DNA from: an uncultured Faecalibacterium sp.
GTDB lineage: Bacteria; Bacillota; Clostridia; Oscillospirales; Ruminococcaceae
Reading direction: 5' to 3'
NCBI GenBank assembly: GCA_934525735.1
Contig: CAKSZM010000027.1
Coordinates: 1 to 20,967, forward strand
DNA length: 20,967 bases
Below, piece after piece: positions 1-8,169 of this stretch (the stretch's first letter is position 1; the number at the start of each line of letters is the position of its first letter). A program made the translations under genes and the position numbers. Below the pieces are notes generated by a model, which worked only from the letters and a program-made list of their open reading frames with translations, made no database searches and had not been told where the DNA came from.

Positions 1-125
1 AATTACAGCGGCATTATAGCACGGCTTCTTTCGGATTGCAAGGGCATTCTGCAAACCGGGACGAAACCGGGATGAAGATGGTTTGAGGGTGGGAATGAAA
101 CTTTTTGGCTGTTGTTGCCTTGTCA

Positions 126-160
126 AGAGGGCTGGCACTGTCCAGCCCTCTCTCTTTTTT
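126..160 (+). terminator. Rho-independent terminator of a gene upstream of the window
   Basis: A 10-bp perfect stem (126-135 with 142-151, loop CACTGT) is followed by TCTCTTTTTT. It reads as a + strand terminator for a gene whose coding part is essentially outside the window. Short open frames at 1-75 and 3-87 could be that gene's 3' end, but this cannot be decided here. Confidence 0.7.
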
Positions 161-568
161 CCAAAGTTTTCATTGTTTTTTCTTGCACACTGCCGAAAGT
201 GACGTATTTTCAAAAGTTCGCGTTTGCGAAGCGAAGCGGAGCAATGAAAGCCCCAGTGGGGCTTTTAAGCGACAGAACGGTCTTGCACAGCAAGATGGAG
301 GGGCCTTGCCCCGACAAGTTCACGTTGACACGGCTCGATTCTTGTGGTAATCTATCCCAACAATTGAATATAACATATTTTTACATATTCGTTCAGACCC
401 TGCGGGGCTGAACATCTTGGCTTTCAGCCGTTACATAACCGACTAGCATGACCTTCCAGAAAAAGCGAAGGCAGGGCTGGTCTGTTTTTGTGACGGCTTT
501 TTTGTTGCCGTTTTGCCCGTTGGACCTTGAAAACCGCATGACCGTCTGCATGGGATAGGGCTAAAGCC
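161..568. other. Non-coding, AT-richer stretch resembling mobile-element border DNA
   Basis: No convincing gene is present. The stretch has several short hairpins, including a GC stem with flanking A/T runs at 247-265 (AAAGCCCC, loop AGT, GGGGCTTT), and an AT-rich patch near 350-390. Its composition differs from the GC-rich genes beside it. The general look recalls non-coding ends of Tn1549-type integrative elements in Clostridia, but that is an impression only. No att repeat or integrase is visible. Confidence 0.3.
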
Positions 569-627
569 GTTTTTACTCCACCAGCATAGCTGGTGGTTGT
601 CGCTCGCTCAAGCTGCCCAGTAAAAAC
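569..627. repeat. Nested inverted repeat, cruciform-like palindrome
   Basis: An outer 9-bp inverted repeat (GTTTTTACT at 569-577, AGTAAAAAC at 619-627) encloses a perfect inner hairpin (CCACCAGC at 578-585, loop ATA, GCTGGTGG at 589-596). Nested palindromes of this kind occur at ends of IS200/IS605-type elements and as REP-like repeats. No transposase is present, so this could be a solo element end. The family assignment is inference. Confidence 0.45.
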
Positions 628-660
628 AGGGCTGTCGTTGCCTGCGCTCCGACAGCCCTG
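621..660 (-). terminator. Terminator of the UPF0371 gene
   Basis: A perfect 11-bp stem (CAGGGCTGTCG at 627-637 and CGACAGCCCTG at 650-660) lies 24 bases past the stop codon of the - strand UPF0371 gene. Read on the - strand it is followed by TTTTTA (626-621). The + side also has a T-rich flank, so it may work in both directions. Confidence 0.75.
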
Positions 661-684
661 TTCATTTTTGCGGTTCGTTTTTCG

Positions 685-2178
685 TTACTGCTTGTGATAC
701 TTGCGGTCCTCTTCCTCATACACCGGGTCGCAGGTCAGGTACATGCCCAGACGGTTCAGGGTGTTGGTATCCACGCTGGACAGCAGCACCGTGGAGTGCA
801 CATCGCAGCCCTTGAGGTTGGGCAGCTGGTGCATCGCTGCGGCGGCCTGCTCGTTGCCGGCGGCAGAGCTGGACAGGGCAATGAGGATCTCGTCGGTGTG
901 CAGGCGGGGGTTCTTACCACCCAGATAGTTGGTCTTGAGGGTCTGGATGGGCTCGATGGCCGCCGCGCTGACAAGGTCGGTCTCCTGCGGGATGCCGGCC
1001 AGCGCCTTCAGCGCATTCATCAGAGCCGAAGCCGCCGCGCCCAGCAGCGGGCCGGTCTTGCCGGTGACCACGGTGCCGTCCGGCAGCTCAATGGCCGCCG
1101 CCGGTGCGCCGCCGGTGCTCTCGCTGCGGGCGTGGGCCTGCTTTTCCACTTCCCGCCTGCCCACAGCCATATCAGCCTGATTCAGCAGCAGTTCCAGCTT
1201 GTAGCGCTCGGTCTCCTTCACGGTGCCGGTGACCTTCTGCTCCTGCAGACACTTGAAGTAGCGGCGCAGGATCTCCTTGCGGGAGGCCTCGCGGCAGACC
1301 TCGTCGTCCACGATGCAGTTGCCCGCCATGTTCACGCCCATGTCCGTAGGGCTCTTGTAGGGGCTCTTGCCGGCGATCAGCTCAAACATGGCGTTCACCA
1401 CCGGGAAGATCTCGATGTCGCGGTTGTAGTTGACGGTGGTCACGCCGTAAGCTTCCAGATGGAACGGGTCGATCATGTTCACATCGTTCAGGTCGGCGGT
1501 GGCGGCCTCGTAGGCCAGATTCACCGGGTGCTTGAGGGGCAGGTTCCAGATGGGGAAGGTCTCGAACTTGGCGTAGCCGGCCTTGACGCCGCGCTTATAC
1601 TCATGGTACAGCTGGGACAGGCAGGTGGCCATTTTGCCGCTGCCGGGGCCGGGTGCCGTGATGACCACCAGCGGGCGCTCGGTCTCGATGTAATCGTTGC
1701 GGCCGTAGCCCTCGTCGCTGACGATGCGGGCCACATCGTTGGGGTAGCCGGGAATTTTATAGTGGCGGAAGGTGCGGATGCCCAGCCCGTTCAGGCGCTT
1801 TTCAAAGGCTTCCACCTCCGGGGCGGCGGTGTACTTGGTCACGCACACGCTGCCCACATACAGCCCCACACCCTGGAAGGCGTCGATCAGGCGCAGCACG
1901 TCCAGATCGTAGGTGATACCGTAGTCGCCGCGGATCTTGTTGCTGACGATGTCCTCGGCGCTGATGACGATGACGATCTCGGCCTGATCCTTCAGCTGCA
2001 GCAGCATCTGCAGCTTGGAGTCCGGCTGAAAGCCGGGCAGCACGCGGGAGGCGTGGTAGTCGTCAAACAGCTTGCCGCCGAACTCCAGATAGAGCTTGTT
2101 GTCGAATTTCTGGATGCGCTCGCGGATATGTTCGGACTGCATGGAGAGATATTTGTCGTTGTCAAATCCAATTTTCAT
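685..2178 (-). CDS. UPF0371 (DUF1846) family protein
   Basis: The 497-residue product matches the length and sequence style of the UPF0371/DUF1846 family, a cytosolic family found in many Firmicutes whose biochemical role is not established. There is no signal peptide or membrane segment. A glycine-rich, P-loop-like stretch, APGPGSGK, lies at residues 175-182 and the family keeps it, suggesting nucleotide or phosphate binding (inference). The N-terminus MKIGFDNDKY is typical of the family and supports the ATG at 2178. A purine-rich AGGAAG site lies about 7 bases upstream. The gene is monocistronic, with its own promoter (2245-2273) and terminator (621-660), and is divergent from the GNAT gene. 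Family assignment is firm; function is unknown. Confidence 0.9.
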   Translation of the reverse strand: MKIGFDNDKYLSMQSEHIRERIQKFDNKLYLEFGGKLFDDYHASRVLPGFQPDSKLQMLLQLKDQAEIVIVISAEDIVSNKIRGDYGITYDLDVLRLIDAFQGVGLYVGSVCVTKYTAAPEVEAFEKRLNGLGIRTFRHYKIPGYPNDVARIVSDEGYGRNDYIETERPLVVITAPGPGSGKMATCLSQLYHEYKRGVKAGYAKFETFPIWNLPLKHPVNLAYEAATADLNDVNMIDPFHLEAYGVTTVNYNRDIEIFPVVNAMFELIAGKSPYKSPTDMGVNMAGNCIVDDEVCREASRKEILRRYFKCLQEQKVTGTVKETERYKLELLLNQADMAVGRREVEKQAHARSESTGGAPAAAIELPDGTVVTGKTGPLLGAAASALMNALKALAGIPQETDLVSAAAIEPIQTLKTNYLGGKNPRLHTDEILIALSSSAAGNEQAAAAMHQLPNLKGCDVHSTVLLSSVDTNTLNRLGMYLTCDPVYEEEDRKYHKQ

Positions 2179-2244
2179 CGTTTGCTTCCTTTTCCTTCTG
2201 GCCGCTCCCCGCGCCGGTGCGACGGGTTCTTACACAACATGTTT

Positions 2245-2273
2245 AGTATACCACACGCAGAAAAGCGGTTCAA
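2245..2273 (-). promoter_or_regulatory. Promoter of the UPF0371 gene
   Basis: On the - strand, TTGAAC (-35, 2273-2268) and TATACT (-10, 2250-2245) are separated by exactly 17 bases. The predicted start is about 60 bases upstream of the ATG. Confidence 0.65.
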
Positions 2274-2345
2274 TGCAAAAGTCGGTGCGGGCAGCTTTTT
2301 CCAGCAAATGCAGTGTTTTGCGGGTCGGTTTGCAGCTTTTTTTGT

Positions 2346-2387
2346 GGAAATATTTCCTTGCCGGGGTTTCGGTTCCGGGTGTATAAT
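2346..2387 (+). promoter_or_regulatory. Promoter of the GNAT gene, abutted by a 12-bp palindrome
   Basis: TTGCCG (2358-2363) and TATAAT (2382-2387) are 18 bases apart. The perfect palindrome GGAAATATTTCC (2346-2357) touches the -35 box and could be an operator or an UP-like element (inference). The SD-like GAGAGGAAG (2417-2425) then precedes the ATG at 2432. Confidence 0.6.
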
Positions 2388-2431
2388 AAAGCTGTTCGGC
2401 AAACCGCCTGAAAAAAGAGAGGAAGTACCCC

Positions 2432-3640
2432 ATGAATCCCGCCGAAAATTATACCATCCGCTATCTTGAGACCGATGATGTCGATCAGTATAATGCCCTG
2501 CTGCGGTATACCTTTCAGGTCACCGAAGAAGAGCTGACCGCCACCGGCTGGAAGGACGACGAGATCAAGCAGTCCAAGTTCCCTGTGCTGGAACGTGCCG
2601 ATGTGCTGGGCTGCTTTGACGGCAAGAGCCTTGTCTCCCAGTTCGCGGTCTACCCGCTGAAGATGAACATCTACGATACCGTGTACCATGTGGGCTTTGT
2701 CACCAGCGTGTGCACCTACCCGGAGTACACCGGCAACGGCATCATGAAACGGCTGATGATCCAGGGTCTGACCCAGATGCACAAGGAGGGCAAGAGCTTT
2801 GCCCTGCTGTACCCCTACTCCATCCCGCTGTACCATCATCTGGGCTGGGAGATCATCTCCAACAAGATCTCCTACAACATCAAGGACCGGCAGATCCCCA
2901 CCAAGGTCTCTGCGCCCGGCTATGTGCGCCGCGTGGCATGGGACAACACCGAGTTCCACGAGCTGCACTCCCACTTTGCTTCCATCACCCACGGGTGCCT
3001 GTTCCGCAATTCCCTCGCGTGGGAGGAGTACTGGCGCTGGGACGAGGACGACACCAACGTGGCCGTCTACTATAATGTAAAAGACAAGCCCTGCGGCTAC
3101 ATGGTGTACCTCATCAAGAACGACATCATGCACATCAAGGAAATGATCTACCTGAACCGCGAGGCGCAGAAAGGCCTGTGGGAGTATATCCACGCCCACG
3201 ATTCCATGATCGACGAGGTGCACGGCAACACCTATTTCAGCGAGCCGATCGCCTTCGAAATGGACGACGGCGACATCAAGGAGTCCATCCGCCCCTATGC
3301 CATGGGGCGCATCGTGGACGTGAAGAGCTTTCTGGAAGATTACCCCTGCGACCCGGACGGCGGCGAGCTGTGCATCGAACTGGAGATCGAAGACACCCTC
3401 CTGCCCTGGAACGACCGCACCTTCCGCGTCCGGTTTGCGGACGGCAGCTGCACCCTGACCGACGCCCCCGCCGAATACCACCTGAAAATGGGCATCGGCA
3501 CCCTTTCCACCCTGCTGCTGGGCTACAAGACCGCCGAGCGTCTGTTTGAGCTGGAGCGCATCGAAGGCCGGGAGGAAGCCGTGGAGCGGCTGGATGACGT
3601 GCTGTTCCATAAGATTCCCTACATCTCGGACTATATCTGA
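2432..3640 (+). CDS. GNAT acetyltransferase of the Eis type (GNAT plus SCP2-like domain)
   Basis: The 402-residue protein has the layout of Eis-type acetyltransferases (COG4552 group): an N-terminal GNAT domain (about 1-150), a second degenerate GNAT-like region (about 160-290) and a C-terminal sterol-carrier-like domain (about 300-402). The acetyl-CoA loop is visible around residues 95-110 (PEYTGNGIMKRLM), a variant of the R/QxxGxG/A motif. The following ALLYPYSIPLYHHLGWE stretch is very typical of the family. Eis enzymes acetylate amines, including aminoglycosides in mycobacteria; the substrate here is unknown. The start is fixed by SD-like GAGAGGAAG and a promoter close upstream. The gene is monocistronic and convergent with the symporter gene, sharing a bidirectional terminator with it. 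Confidence 0.85.
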   Translation: MNPAENYTIRYLETDDVDQYNALLRYTFQVTEEELTATGWKDDEIKQSKFPVLERADVLGCFDGKSLVSQFAVYPLKMNIYDTVYHVGFVTSVCTYPEYTGNGIMKRLMIQGLTQMHKEGKSFALLYPYSIPLYHHLGWEIISNKISYNIKDRQIPTKVSAPGYVRRVAWDNTEFHELHSHFASITHGCLFRNSLAWEEYWRWDEDDTNVAVYYNVKDKPCGYMVYLIKNDIMHIKEMIYLNREAQKGLWEYIHAHDSMIDEVHGNTYFSEPIAFEMDDGDIKESIRPYAMGRIVDVKSFLEDYPCDPDGGELCIELEIEDTLLPWNDRTFRVRFADGSCTLTDAPAEYHLKMGIGTLSTLLLGYKTAERLFELERIEGREEAVERLDDVLFHKIPYISDYI

Positions 3641-3648
3641 CAAAATAC

Positions 3649-3676
3649 AAAAAAGAGCCTGAAAAGGCTCTTTTTT
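3649..3676. terminator. Bidirectional terminator between convergent genes
   Basis: A 12-bp perfect stem (AAAAAAGAGCCT at 3649-3660, AGGCTCTTTTTT at 3665-3676) is closed by a GAAA tetraloop. It has A and T runs on both sides, so it can end both the GNAT transcript (+) and the symporter transcript (-), whose stop codon lies at 3678-3680. Confidence 0.85.
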
Positions 3677-3677
3677 G

Positions 3678-5198
3678 TTATTGTTTCGTAAACGTTTCCC
3701 GTTCTTTTTCAAGGTCGTTTTCCACCGTCCAGAACACCAGCAGCAGGATGCCTGCAACGACGTAACAGACCGTCTCGGCCCAGATATAGCCCGCCGAGAT
3801 CACCTGCTGCACGGCCGCGCTCTGCGCCGCAGTGCCCAGCGCCACATTGGCCTGCTGGTCGTAACCGGCACGGGCCAGCGCCGCGCTGAACGCCGCATTG
3901 GCCACCGGTGCGCTGGCCACCGCCAGCGAGCTGTACACCGACATCGTAAAGCCGTCGGTGCGGATGCCGGTGCGGTACTCCACATGGTCGATGACATCTG
4001 CCACCATGGCCACGATGAGGTAACACGCCGGGGCCGAGCCGAAGCATTTCAGCGCCACGCCCGCCGCCACCGGGATCAGTCTGCCCTGCCCCAGCCCCGC
4101 GATCACACCGCCCGCAGCACCTGCCAGCAGGCAGACACCGCAGACCTTCCGCTTGCCGTATTTGTTGGAGAGCGGCAGCAGCAGCGCCGAAGCCGCCGTC
4201 ATGGGCAGCGCGCCCATCATGGTCAGCAGCGACTGCGACGCGCCCCACGCCCCGGCGCTGCCCAGAAAGGTGTTGTCCACCACCCACTTGCAATAGTAGG
4301 TCATGGTGCCGTTTTTCAGCGCACCGCTCCACTGGAACAGCAGATAGAAGATCATGATGACCCACCACATCCGGTCGGAGGTCACCGCCTTCACCTGCTG
4401 CAGCAGCGTCACCTCCGGCACTTCTGCCGCAGGCGGTTCCGGCTGCGCCTGACGGTTTTCTTCCGCTTTTGCGGCCTCAAACTCATCCTCCGGGCCGAGC
4501 AGTCCCGCCATGATCTGCCGCTCCTCCGTGACCCGCTCCCGGGTGTAGGCAAACTGCAGATAGATGGTAGCCCCTGTAAATACCGCTACCCCCAGCATGG
4601 TGAGGAACCACCGGTTCAGGTCATCCTTCAAAGCAAAGGATACCAGCATGGGGAACACCATGCTGCAGACGCCCATCACGCCCAGCCCCATCATGCTGTT
4701 GATGGACGCCAGCAGCCCCCGCTGGCGGCTGTCGCGGGTGGACACCGAGATCATGATGGTACTGGCTGTGCTGTAAATGGGCGACGCAAAGGCGTAGTAA
4801 AGGTTATAGGCAATGGCGATCCATACCATACGCGCCGTGCCGCGGAACGGCACGATGAACATCAGGACGCAGGCTGCCGAAAGCGTGAACGCCGACAGCA
4901 GCAGCCACGGCCGGGCCTTGCCGGCCAGCGCGCGGGTGTGCTCGATCAGCTGGCCCATCACAAGGTTTGCGAGCACGATGAGCACGGTGGATACCAGCTG
5001 CAGCCGGGTGAGGAACCTCAGATCCAGCCGCAGCACATCCGTAAAATAGCTCTGCAGGATGCTGGTGAAGATGCTGCCGGACACCATGGCCCCCATGGGG
5101 CCGAGGATATAGCCGAACAGCATCTCCGGCAGCTGCACTTTTTCCGACCGCACCCGCGAACGGGTAAAGCGGCGGTTCCAGAAGCTTTTCTTTCGCAT
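3678..5198 (-). CDS. MFS transporter of the GPH (glycoside-pentoside-hexuronide:cation symporter) type
   Basis: This is a 506-residue inner-membrane protein with about twelve hydrophobic segments and two halves joined by a charged, Pro/Glu/Ala-rich loop (about 232-263). GPH-type signs are QLPEMLFGYILGP in the first segment, STRDSRQRG after helix 4 (about 153-161) and RTGIRTDGFTMSVYSS in the second half. Such proteins carry sugars or glycosides with Na+ or H+; the substrate is unknown. I chose the ATG at 5198. An in-frame ATG at 5297 exists, but the extended -10 element at 5265-5273 lies inside that longer frame and the extra residues look non-coding. AAAGGA sits 12 bases upstream of the chosen start. 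The gene stands alone, though a sugar-phosphate kinase lies just upstream on the same strand. Confidence 0.85.
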   Translation of the reverse strand: MRKKSFWNRRFTRSRVRSEKVQLPEMLFGYILGPMGAMVSGSIFTSILQSYFTDVLRLDLRFLTRLQLVSTVLIVLANLVMGQLIEHTRALAGKARPWLLLSAFTLSAACVLMFIVPFRGTARMVWIAIAYNLYYAFASPIYSTASTIMISVSTRDSRQRGLLASINSMMGLGVMGVCSMVFPMLVSFALKDDLNRWFLTMLGVAVFTGATIYLQFAYTRERVTEERQIMAGLLGPEDEFEAAKAEENRQAQPEPPAAEVPEVTLLQQVKAVTSDRMWWVIMIFYLLFQWSGALKNGTMTYYCKWVVDNTFLGSAGAWGASQSLLTMMGALPMTAASALLLPLSNKYGKRKVCGVCLLAGAAGGVIAGLGQGRLIPVAAGVALKCFGSAPACYLIVAMVADVIDHVEYRTGIRTDGFTMSVYSSLAVASAPVANAAFSAALARAGYDQQANVALGTAAQSAAVQQVISAGYIWAETVCYVVAGILLLVFWTVENDLEKERETFTKQ

Positions 5199-5264
5199 GA
5201 AGCGGATAATTCCTTTCTCTCCGCCGGGGATCTTCCGGCAAAGGTCTGTTTTCTTCCCGGAACT

Positions 5265-5273
5265 ATCATAACA
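5265..5273 (-). promoter_or_regulatory. Extended -10 promoter of the GPH transporter gene
   Basis: Read on the - strand, TGTTATGAT is an extended -10 (TGnTATGAT). The -35 17 bases further up (TTTCTG) is weak, as is usual for extended -10 promoters. Its position decides the transporter start at 5198. Confidence 0.5.
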
Positions 5274-5335
5274 CATTTTGCCCCAAACAGAAACCACCTT
5301 TGCAGAAAAAGCGCGTTTTCGGCGGGAAGCAGCCG

Positions 5336-5450
5336 AGCGGTTCCGGAAGTTTCTCTGAGGACCGTCCGGGGGTGGGGCCCCGGCGCGAAGCGTTGGGGCG
5401 GGGGCTGGAAGCCCCGGTTCGTGTCCGAAGAGAAAGCTTCCGGAACCGCT
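5336..5450 (+). repeat. Structured intergenic repeat, copy 1
   Basis: The 115-bp element is bounded by a perfect 14-bp inverted repeat (AGCGGTTCCGGAAG at 5336-5349, CTTCCGGAACCGCT at 5437-5450). Its interior starts TTTCTCTGAGGACCGTCCGG and ends GTTCGTGTCCGAAGAGAAAG, so pairing continues inward. Copies 2 (8033-8142) and 3 (14682-14890) share this interior in the opposite orientation. It lies between the kinase terminator and the transporter promoter. It does not look like a gene, although short open frames through it are likely to be mis-annotated as hypothetical proteins. Confidence 0.8.
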
Positions 5451-5463
5451 CTATCGCCAACAA

Positions 5464-5501
5464 CGCAGAACCGCCCCGGAAAACTCCGGGGCGGTTCTGC
5501 G
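5464..5501 (-). terminator. Strong hairpin right after the PfkB-family kinase gene
   Basis: A 17-bp perfect stem (5464-5480 with 5485-5501) with loop AAAC begins one base after the kinase stop codon. The following - strand bases, TTGTTGG, form only a weak U-tract. It is probably a terminator or mRNA-stabilising 3' hairpin. Confidence 0.6.
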
Positions 5502-5502
5502 C

Positions 5503-6408
5503 TTAAATCTGCTTCAGCAGTTCTTCGATCTTTTCGCGGGTGGCAAGGCCGAGACTGAACGCCGTGGCGCTGCCGCAGGCCGTGCCCAGACGCAGAGCCA
5601 TATCATAGCTGTCGGTCTGCATCCACCCGGCCACGAACCCGGCCACCATGCTGTCGCCAGCGCCCACACTGTTGACCACTTTCCCCTTGGGGCAGCCGAT
5701 GCGGTGTACCTTGCCGTTCTCGTCCACCAGCAGAGCGCCGTCGCCCGCCATGCTCACCAGCACGTTGCGCGCGCCTTTCTCCTGCAGGGTTCGGGCGGCG
5801 GCAATGATCTCTTCGTCGGTCTTCAGCTCCCGGCCCACGATCTCCCCCAGCTCATGGTTGTTGGGCTTGATGAGGAAGGGGCGGTACTGCAGCACATTGA
5901 CCAGCAGGTCCCGGGTGGCGTCCACCACGGCCCGCACGCCCTTGCCCTGCAGCCGGGCCAGCAGCCGCTCGTAGGTATCCTGCGGCAGACTGCGGGGAAT
6001 GCTGCCCGCTAAAATCAGGATGTCGTTCTCGTTCAGCGCGTCCAGCTGCTCTTCCAGCTGCTGCATGGCGCTTTCCGGGATATCCGGCCCGGCACCGTTC
6101 AGCTCGGTCTCCTGCCCGGCCTTGATCTTCACATTGATGCGGGTCATGCCGTTTTCCAGATGGACAAAGTCGGTGTGCAGGCCCTGCGCGGCCAGACCGC
6201 GCTCCAGCCAGGCGCCGGTCTCGCCGGCCACAAAGCCCAGCACCACGCTGGGGCAGCCCAGCTGGGCCAGCACACCGGACACGTTGATGCCCTTGCCGCC
6301 CAGCACACAGTCCTCGCCACCGGCGCGGTTCACCTCGCCCACTTCCAGCGGGGCGTCCAGCCGCACCACATAGTCGATGGCCGGATTGAATGTTACGGTA
6401 TAGATCAT
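5503..6408 (-). CDS. pfkB: 1-phosphofructokinase, PfkB/ribokinase family
   Basis: The 301-residue protein matches the FruK/LacC branch of PfkB kinases, which phosphorylate fructose 1-phosphate (or tagatose 6-phosphate) with ATP. Visible signatures are TFNPAIDYVV at the N-terminus, GGKGINVSGVLAQLG (37-51), INVKIKAGQETELNGAGP (91-108) and the C-terminal GAGDS (249-253) with catalytic Asp252. AAAGGAGA seven bases upstream fixes the ATG at 6408; an upstream in-frame start at 6471 would overlap the preceding gene and has no such site. It lies 55 bases after the C69 dipeptidase gene and is probably co-transcribed with it. No fructose PTS genes or FruR are in the window, so 1-phosphofructokinase is the best guess and tagatose-6-phosphate kinase remains possible. 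Confidence 0.85.
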   Translation of the reverse strand: MIYTVTFNPAIDYVVRLDAPLEVGEVNRAGGEDCVLGGKGINVSGVLAQLGCPSVVLGFVAGETGAWLERGLAAQGLHTDFVHLENGMTRINVKIKAGQETELNGAGPDIPESAMQQLEEQLDALNENDILILAGSIPRSLPQDTYERLLARLQGKGVRAVVDATRDLLVNVLQYRPFLIKPNNHELGEIVGRELKTDEEIIAAARTLQEKGARNVLVSMAGDGALLVDENGKVHRIGCPKGKVVNSVGAGDSMVAGFVAGWMQTDSYDMALRLGTACGSATAFSLGLATREKIEELLKQI

Positions 6409-6463
6409 CGTTCCGTCTCCTTTACCAGCGTGTGTTGTTTGTATCGGGGCATGGCAGCAGCTT

Positions 6464-7948
6464 TTACGCATCCGAGCGGGAATAGGCGTTCTTCATCTGG
6501 CTGCTCAGCTCAAACAGGACTTTATCCAGCGTGTCGGAAGCTTTTTCCTTCAGCATGGCCGCAATGGCGTCGTTGGCCTGCACCCGCAGGGCAGCTGCCT
6601 TGGCCGCGTCCGGCTCTGCTGCAAGCTTTGCGTCATATTCGTTCAAAATCGCCCGGGCGGCGGAGACCACTGCCTCGGCATACCGCTCGATGTGGATCAG
6701 CGACTTGCTGTAGGAAGCATCGGTCATGGCGGCGATCATCCGGCTGACCCAGTAGAAGTTTTCGGTGGACACCGTACCGGTAGTGTTGGCAAGGTACTCC
6801 GGGGTGGTGTCCACATTGGCATAGAAGGGCACCATGGTGTTGAACGCATTGGACGCATAGGCGATCCACTCGATGGCGCGGAAGGCTTCCGGCACGTCCG
6901 GGCGCAGCTGCATCAGCGCCATAAAGTCGTTGCGGTTGATGCCGATGGAGCGGTACATGCCGCTGCTGCTCTTGTCGCCGTAGGTCAGGTAGGGGTCATA
7001 GGGCGTGCCCTGATAGTGGCCGGACAGCACATATTTGACCTCTTCCGGGGTGATCTTTTTTTCCGGCACCATGCACCAGGGCAGATCGTCGGAGCGGGGG
7101 CCGTAGTCGGCATCGGGGCCGTCCCACACCCATGTGGTGGGGTTCAGGTGGCGCAGCATCCACCATGCCCGGGGCGTGTTATACACATGGTCGGCGTCAT
7201 CGTGGCTGCCGAAGGCGTCCCGTGGGTTCAGGCTGCCGTCCTGCGAAAGGTTCAGATGGTGCTTTGCAAGGAACTCCCGCAGGTCCGCCGAGCACAGATG
7301 CTCTTTCTGTGCGCCGAAAGCATCTTCCAGATCAAAGCTGTCGATGCCCAGCTGGTTGGGCATGACCACATAGCTGTCATCCGGCACACGGCGTGCGATC
7401 CAGTGGTGGCCGCCGATGGTCTCCAGCCACCAGATCTCGTTCACGTCCTGAAAGGCAATGCCGTTCATCTCGTAGGTGCCGTAGGTCTCCAGCAGATGGC
7501 CCAGCCGCTGCACGCCCTCGCGGGCGGAGCGGATGTAGGGCAGGGTCAGGAACACGATGTCCTCCTCGCCGATGCCGCCGGGCACCTCGGGCGTGTCGCC
7601 CTTTGCGGGCTGATACACCACCAGCGGGTCTGCGCCCAGCACCCGGGAATTGGAGGTGATGGTCTCGGTGGCGGTCATGGCCACATTGGCCGCATTGACG
7701 CCGCCTGCCGCCCAGATGCCCTTGCCCTCCACGGCATTGGGCATGGCGGTGAAGCGCATGGCCCCCTCCGGCAGGGGCACTTCCACATGGGAAAGCACCG
7801 AGCGGTACACTTTGGGCATCTGCTCCGGGCGGATGGCCGCGAATTTTTTGGCGGTGAAGTGACCCGCGCCGGAATCGTCGTTGCGGGCGATCATGGTGGA
7901 GCCGTCGTAAGAAGCATTTTTACCGACTAGAATCGTCGTACAAGCCAT
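6464..7948 (-). CDS. C69-family dipeptidase (PepD-like Ntn hydrolase)
   Basis: The 494-residue protein begins MACTTILVGKNASYDGST, the typical start of peptidase family C69, with Cys3 as the expected N-terminal nucleophile. Further family signs are ARNDDSG (about 21-27), GIWAAGGVNAANVAMTATET in the first third and NEIWWLETIGGHHWIARRVP before the middle. C69 enzymes cleave dipeptides with broad specificity. There is no signal peptide or long hydrophobic segment, so a cytosolic role in peptide use is likely. The ATG at 7948 has GGAGG nine bases upstream and a good promoter at 7993-8021. The kinase gene follows after 55 bases. Length agrees with the family. Confidence 0.9.
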   Translation of the reverse strand: MACTTILVGKNASYDGSTMIARNDDSGAGHFTAKKFAAIRPEQMPKVYRSVLSHVEVPLPEGAMRFTAMPNAVEGKGIWAAGGVNAANVAMTATETITSNSRVLGADPLVVYQPAKGDTPEVPGGIGEEDIVFLTLPYIRSAREGVQRLGHLLETYGTYEMNGIAFQDVNEIWWLETIGGHHWIARRVPDDSYVVMPNQLGIDSFDLEDAFGAQKEHLCSADLREFLAKHHLNLSQDGSLNPRDAFGSHDDADHVYNTPRAWWMLRHLNPTTWVWDGPDADYGPRSDDLPWCMVPEKKITPEEVKYVLSGHYQGTPYDPYLTYGDKSSSGMYRSIGINRNDFMALMQLRPDVPEAFRAIEWIAYASNAFNTMVPFYANVDTTPEYLANTTGTVSTENFYWVSRMIAAMTDASYSKSLIHIERYAEAVVSAARAILNEYDAKLAAEPDAAKAAALRVQANDAIAAMLKEKASDTLDKVLFELSSQMKNAYSRSDA

Positions 7949-7992
7949 AATAAGAAACCTCCGTTTCGGTTTGTTCTGGTTTACTACGGCCT

Positions 7993-8021
7993 ATTGTAGT
8001 CCTTTTGCGCTGGAAAGGCAA
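7993..8021 (-). promoter_or_regulatory. Promoter of the dipeptidase-kinase unit
   Basis: On the - strand, TTGCCT (8021-8016) and TACAAT (7998-7993) are 17 bases apart. Transcription would start about 35-40 bases before the dipeptidase ATG. Confidence 0.6.
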
Positions 8022-8032
8022 GGGGATCCGCA

Positions 8033-8142
8033 ATGGGCCGGGAGCTTTCTCTTCAGACACGAACCGGTGCTTCCAGCCCCCGCCCCTTCGCTTCGCGTGG
8101 GGCCCCACCCCCGGACGGTCTTCAGAGAAACTCCCGGCCCAT
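8033..8142 (-). repeat. Structured intergenic repeat, copy 2
   Basis: The 110-bp element is bounded by ATGGGCCGGGAG (8033-8044) and CTCCCGGCCCAT (8131-8142), a perfect 12-bp inverted repeat. Its interior matches copy 1 in reverse orientation (GTTTCTCTGAAGACCGTCCG to GGTTCGTGTCTGAAGAGAAA). The outer stem differs in sequence from copy 1 yet stays complementary. It lies between the terminator of the binding-protein gene and the promoter of the dipeptidase gene. Confidence 0.8.
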
Positions 8143-8169
8143 AAGCCCATAGTGCCCTGCTCCGGGCGC

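Noticed and set aside
1..87. Possible 3' ends of a + strand gene (frames ending at 75 and 87)
   Set aside because: Fewer than 30 codons are visible, no family is recognised, and two frames are equally open. Only the terminator at 126-160 is supported.
694..5558. Long open frames opposite the UPF0371, GNAT and symporter genes (for example + 694-2469, - 2270-3757, + 3675-5558)
   Set aside because: They mirror the genes on the other strand and are rich in His, Arg, Gly, Ala and Gln as expected from GC-biased antisense codons. They lack family motifs and ribosome binding sites and run through terminators.
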